This document shows, one piece after another, positions 31,078-35,000 of a stretch of 35,000 nt of DNA. The position numbers and the translations under genes are program-made. Below the pieces are notes generated by a model. That model worked only from the letters and a program-made list of their open reading frames with translations, did not search any database and was not told where the DNA came from. This DNA is from Symbiodinium natans (taxonomy: Eukaryota > Sar > Dinophyceae > Suessiales > Symbiodiniaceae), in NCBI GenBank assembly GCA_905221605.1, contig CAJNDS010002565.1:30001-65000 (forward strand), read 5' to 3'. Every line of letters begins with the position of its first letter. Within the stretch, counting starts at the first letter, position 1.

Positions 31078-33449
31078 ATGAGCAACCAGCAGCCCGTGCA
31101 GGGGCAGGTGGTGCAGGACCCGGTTCGCGGAATTTCGGGCGCGACACGTGACCCTAAAAACCCTTAATTGGGGTTTTGGAGTTTAGGGTTTAGGGTTTAG
31201 GATGAAGAGTTTAGGGTGGGGGGGTTGGGGCGGTTGGGGGAGGGGGCGGTGCCTTGGACGCGTTTTGTTGGATTCTTCCCGCAAACCTCTCTGGGAGTTG
31301 GTTCTCGTTTGGCGTTTCAACGCGGAAGGCGTTCTATCGGATCGCTTTCTGGCGAAGGAGGCCACGAAGAGGAGACGGTCAACGGAGGAGGGTTGGACAG
31401 AATGAATTTTGACGGGAGGCCACGGAGACGACACGGTCAGGGAGGGGCATGGCGTGGGGAAGCGTGGACCATGCATGGATGTGCGGTTTGACGGACGGGT
31501 TCGGGGGGGCGAGGACAATGAGGGGGGAGCGCGGACGGGGAGCGTAACATTCGCGGGTGTGCTGCGTCGATTCTGCGGGCGTTTCCTTCTAAAGTATTTG
31601 TTTACAAGGCATATGTGCAGCATAGCCTCTAAGTGTCCATCTTTTACGGGGGGGGGGGGGGGGGGGTGGGGTTAAGCTCTAGTGCGGTTGCAAGTTTATG
31701 GCGAGACACTCTGAACAAACCCTAGGTATGGGACCCCATATGGGTTGTTCTCTTGAGAATTACCGTCTCAGGAGTCTTTTGTCTTAAGTGCTGCTGTCAT
31801 CGTATCGGGAGGACTCATGAAAGAATGGAAGCCTCAGTTTCGACCCGCCGCAGGTCTTAGATTAAAATCCACGGGCCGAACAGCCTGAAAACCCCTGAAG
31901 CACAAACCCCAAACCCCAAACCCGGAAACCCCAACCCCAAGCCCTGAACCCTGAACCCTAGACCCCGAACCCTATGTCCAAACCCCAAAACCCAAACCCC
32001 ACACCCCAAACCCCAACCCCTGAGCCCTAAACCCTAAGCCCTAAGCCCTAAACCTTAAACCCTAAGCTGAAGGGTTCGCACCGCTTGGCCACAGGCCACT
32101 GTGGTGGGGCAGCCGATTGGGGCCCAACCTGATGCTGGACCTCATAACTACTATTTGCTCAAGAACCGTTTAGGGTCCAGGGTTTCGGGTTTAGGGTTTA
32201 GGAATTAGGGTAAATATATGATGAAACTCATATCTGCTGTTTCCCTACCCGAAGGGTCCATGTACCTATATAGTATATACTTAGGCCTTAAAGGGGTGCC
32301 CGTATTGTCGCTTAAGGGCCGAAGTATAGTATGTACCATATATAGGCACATGGACCCTTAGGGCTAAGAACCCCCCCAAAAAGAAAGCAACAATCCCCAT
32401 ATTACGCGTATACGGAAGTTTTTTTTTTTGGGGGGGGGGGGGAGGCGGTTCTTAAGCAAATAGTAGATAAGCATTCAATTAGGATTGAGGATTTCGGGCT
32501 TATGGTTGATGTTTAGGAGAGGGTTGAGGGAAAGGTTTGGCTTCGGCCTGCAGATGAGGCTTCGGGGTTTCCGCGTTGGGGGCCTAAAACCCTAAACCCT
32601 AGACCCTAGACCCTAAACCCTCAACCCCAAACCCTACACCCCAAACCCCAAGCCCCAAACCCTAAACCCTAAACCCAAGGACATGTACCAGCAGCAGTGT
32701 GGCCAGCCGGCCTACGGCCAGCCCGCCTATGGCCAGCCTGCCTACGGCCAGCCAGGGCGTCTTGGCATCTGTTGGGCTCGGACTTTTTGGGTTGGGGGTA
32801 GCACGTCCGAACCCCAAGCCCCCAAAAACCCTAAAACCCTTGCTTTGGGTCAACTGTGGCAGCCCGTGTGGGCAGTTTGGCAAACTGCTGCAAGGTGTTT
32901 TCGCCCAAGGCCTAAGCCCTATCTTGCCACTAACATCAAACCTCCAGCGGTACCACGTAGAGCTGACCCCTGCTCCCTTCCCTCATTTTGGGTTTAGGGT
33001 TTAAGGTTTAATTAGGGTTTAATGTTTAGGGTTTAGGGTTTTCTTGCCAGGTATGGACAGCCACTGCCCTTTGCTCCGGCACATGTCGACCCAGATCAGC
33101 AAGGCTATTGTTCATGTGAAGATCGTATGTGCAAGTAGCTTGGTTTCATATAAACACCTCGAATGCCCAGTGAAGCACGCAGTTGGACACCATCCGAGCA
33201 CGCACAACATGCTTTTATTGGTGAGGGTTTAGGGTTTAGGGTTTAGGGTTTAGGGTTTAGGGTTTAGGGTTTAGGGTTTAGGGCAGACCATACAGTCCAA
33301 GTCTAGGGTGAAACCGGCAGCACGTCACATTACTTGGGCCCGCGAAATGCTTGGTTGACAGCCTCGGTTCGCACACGCGGTGTGAATGTCGGTCTCAGGG
33401 GCGACGTCTCTGCGCCAGGGGATGTACTCTGAACCCGTGGCTCTAAAGA

Positions 33450-33492
<43 letters not shown>

Positions 33493-33514
33493 TGTCTCTC
33501 CCGTTCTCTCTCCG

Positions 33515-33566
<52 letters not shown>

Positions 33567-34014
33567 ATTCCAAAGCAGCCTTCGCCTAGACCTCAGTCGG
33601 CTTGAGCCCGTGAACCCGAAACTGGAAACCCTAAACCAGTTGGTTTCGGTTCGGGTGGCCCCTAAACCCTGAACCCTAAACCCTAAACACGAAGCCCTAA
33701 GCAACCGGTGCCTTCCAGACCATACGCGCTCTGACACCGCGGCTCTAACAGCAACACCGAAAGCCTTCCCCAACAGACCCTAACCTCTTAGAGGTACTAC
33801 TGTAAAGCTTCAAAGTCCAAGCGGCAACACTACGACCGCAGTGCCCTTCTGAACCCTGAACCCTAACCCCAAACCCTAAGCCCTAGGCCCGAAACCCTTA
33901 ACCCTAAACCCAAACCCTACCCGGGGTGCTCGGCTCCCCTAAGGCAAAAGCACGATTCCATAAGCCCTGAACCCGAAGCAGGAGCACAGCTCGCCTGGAT
34001 GATGTATGGTGTTG
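31078..34014 (+). CDS. Gene B: tandem paralogue of gene A, 5' part (continues beyond window)
   Basis: Exons: 31078-31116 (MSNQQPVQGQVVQ), 32095-32121 (ATVVGQPIG), 32680-32756 (DMYQQQCGQPAYGQPAYGQP and one more AYGQP), 33051-33103 (YGQPLPFAPAHVDPDQQ), 33982-34014 (GAQLAWMMYGV). Each has its counterpart in gene A: the second exons are both 27 nt (ATVVGQPIG and ATVVGQPVD), both fourth exons end DQQ with a GC donor in phase 1, and the fifth exons (GAQLAWMMYGV and GAQSGWMMYGL) both appear to use a GA donor. About 76 residues are visible. The membrane-spanning half should lie past 35000; I could not find the next exon in 34015-35000. Intron donors are GA (31117), GC (32122), GC (32757), GC (33104) and GA (34015); acceptors are AG before G. 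An AG at 31063-31064, 13 bp upstream of the ATG, is a plausible spliced-leader acceptor. If the DQQ exon were read through it would stop at TAG 33136, giving a 76-residue protein, but the gene A parallel argues for splicing. Confidence 0.78.
32149..32465. mobile_element. 317-bp composite inverted-repeat element in gene B intron 2
   Basis: Termini 32149-32168 (TACTATTTGCTCAAGAACCG) and 32446-32465 are reverse complements at 19 of 20 positions. Inside lie a telomeric tract (32169-32205), a second long hairpin with arms 32252-32287 and 32320-32359 (outer AAGGGTCCATGTACC / GGCACATGGACCCTT) and a T/G homopolymer run (32419-32442). It looks like one element nested in another. Confidence 0.7.
33224..33283 (+). 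repeat. TTTAGGG telomere-type array
   Basis: Eight perfect units in gene B intron 4. Confidence 0.9.
33450..33563 (+). repeat. CT microsatellite
   Basis: About 110 bp of CT repeats with TTTCTC and GTCTC interruptions, gene B intron 4. It creates the Arg-Glu repeat ORF on the minus strand. Confidence 0.92.
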
Positions 34015-35000
34015 GAGACTTGGCTTGGCTCAACGCCAGAGAACCGCGAAACCTTGATCCCCGCAACCTTCTCCAAATTGGCATTATAACTGTACTTAGA
34101 ACTACGGGTGCCCCTCCTTGTAACCTTGATGTCCTAAACCCGGAACCCTGCAAATCCAGCATAGTAAGCCTTAAGCCCTAAGACACCTTTAAGCTCCGCC
34201 CCGCCCCCCCCCCCCCCCACTTGGGATTTCTTTGGGAGAGAGAAGTCCGCTCTTCCGAAGAGGGGACGCCAAGCTACTTGCATACTTGCGTGGCCTTTCT
34301 GGGGCCCTATAACTCCTCCAAACTGGAGCCGTGGGCTTCAGCCCAGACCCTAAACCCTAAACCCTAAGCCCTTTTCACAGAACTTCTTGCGGGGCTTAGG
34401 GTTTAGTTGGAAGCTCTTTTGACTTAGGAAGTCTACTTAGTATTCCCTAGAAAACCCTCTTAGAATCCCCTGTACCCACCTTACTATCCCTGCTTGCTAA
34501 TTTTAAGTGAAAAGAGCCTGCTGCTTGTAGCCACGGCACGGCGAACCCCTCAAAGACCCAGAGCCGCGCCCGCCACCCCAAACCACAAACCCTCGTAATG
34601 TAGGAGTCGAAATATATCAACTTATAGTGTTCCCTTTGTGGTCCCTTTAGAATGATACTAGAAGAGCTCCCCAAAACCCCATTCTTAGCATTAAGGCCCC
34701 TCAAAGGAAGAGTTGAACAGCCCCAAATCTTGGCACTTGGGACCTAACAGAGGATGGTTTCTGAAGCCTGGCAGCACAAAGAGCAGAAAGCCTGCGTTGA
34801 CACTTGGGTCTAGGGTTTACGGTTTGGGGTCCAGTAAAAAGATTTGGCGGCTTGTTGCACTGGTAGGGTAGAGTTTCGACAAGTCTTCAGGGCTTTGGCT
34901 TCACGGTTAGAGTTTTCCTATACCCTTGGTAGCCCGGTGGTGCCCTTGTCTCCTTTTTGGTTCAAGGCTCCCTCAGAAAGTAGCCAATCCCAAAAAGGGT
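34015..35000. other. Gene B intron sequence, runs off the window
   Basis: If gene B follows the gene A structure, this is its fifth intron. It holds a C18-type homopolymer run near 34202-34219, short CCCTAAA tracts and a 53-bp segment (34428-34480) repeated in inverse orientation at 28713-28764. No counterpart of the GWFLPLSRTYLVSRM exon of gene A was found. Confidence 0.4.

Noticed and set aside
31183-31675. Overlapping ORFs of 67-146 codons on both strands
   Set aside because: They lie inside gene B intron 1, between telomeric units and an 18-G run. Both strands are open because the segment is GC-rich and stop-poor; the residues are Arg/Pro- or Gly-rich and match no family.
33051-33138. 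Gene B ending here as a 76-residue protein (stop TAG 33136)
   Set aside because: The same DQQ position in gene A also runs into a stop if unspliced, but both have a GC donor there, and both following exons (21865, 33982) encode GAQ-WMMYG in the right phase.
33330-33773. 147-codon minus-strand ORF
   Set aside because: Its centre is the translation of the CT microsatellite (Arg-Glu repeats), and it lies in gene B intron 4.
1-35000. Frequent ORF ends such as LNPKP, GLGFRV or TLNP
   Set aside because: These are translations of CCCTAAA or TTTAGGG heptamers, not conserved protein tails.
1-35000. Transposase, reverse transcriptase, tRNA, rRNA or viral genes
   Set aside because: I looked on both strands and saw no motif or structure supporting any of them; the mobile elements visible here are all non-coding.

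Overview
This window looks like nuclear DNA of a dinoflagellate. Three things seen in the sequence support that. Plant/dinoflagellate-type telomere heptamers (TTTAGGG or CCCTAAA) are scattered through it in both orientations. The reconstructable genes are cut into many tiny exons whose introns mostly start with GC or GA instead of GT and end AG before an exon that nearly always starts with G. Two paralogous genes follow each other head to tail. There is no long ORF, rRNA, tRNA, CRISPR array or bacterial operon. The usual six-frame ORFs of 60-150 codons are chance frames, microsatellites or telomeric arrays. Coding sequence had to be assembled exon by exon from splice sites, matching phases and continuity of the peptide.

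Layout (all recognised genes on +). 1-5.1 kb: telomere-like tracts, small inverted-repeat elements and a few weak exon candidates. 5.1-10.8 kb: a tentative unknown gene. 10.8-17.5 kb: an eight-exon gene for a complete 125-residue MAPR-type (membrane-associated progesterone receptor / cytochrome b5-like) heme-binding protein, followed by about 440 bp of unique 3'-UTR-like sequence. 19.1-27.0 kb: a twelve-exon gene (gene A, about 204 residues) for an unrecognised membrane protein with a Gln/Pro/Tyr/Gly-rich N-terminus, cysteine-rich and hydrophobic membrane segments and a Tyr/Ser-rich tail. 27.0-31.1 kb: repeats and one candidate exon. 31.1-34.0 kb and beyond the window: gene B, a diverged tandem paralogue of gene A, starting 12.0 kb downstream of it, with the same exon phases and unrelated introns.

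The introns and spacers are built from three ingredients: telomeric heptamer tracts and their variants (TTTGGGG, CTTAGGG, CCCCTAAA), families of 100-320 bp inverted-repeat elements that often carry a long G or C run, and microsatellites. Every complete intron I could infer (22 of 22) contains telomere-like repeats. In at least one palindromic element the telomeric repeats form the loop. The most notable points are the new gene A/B family and the link between telomeric repeats, small palindromic elements and non-canonical introns.

Limits: exon calls rest on reading the sequence by eye. The MAPR gene is anchored by family similarity, genes A and B by similarity to each other. The gene at 5.1-10.8 kb has no such anchor. 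RNA evidence was not available.
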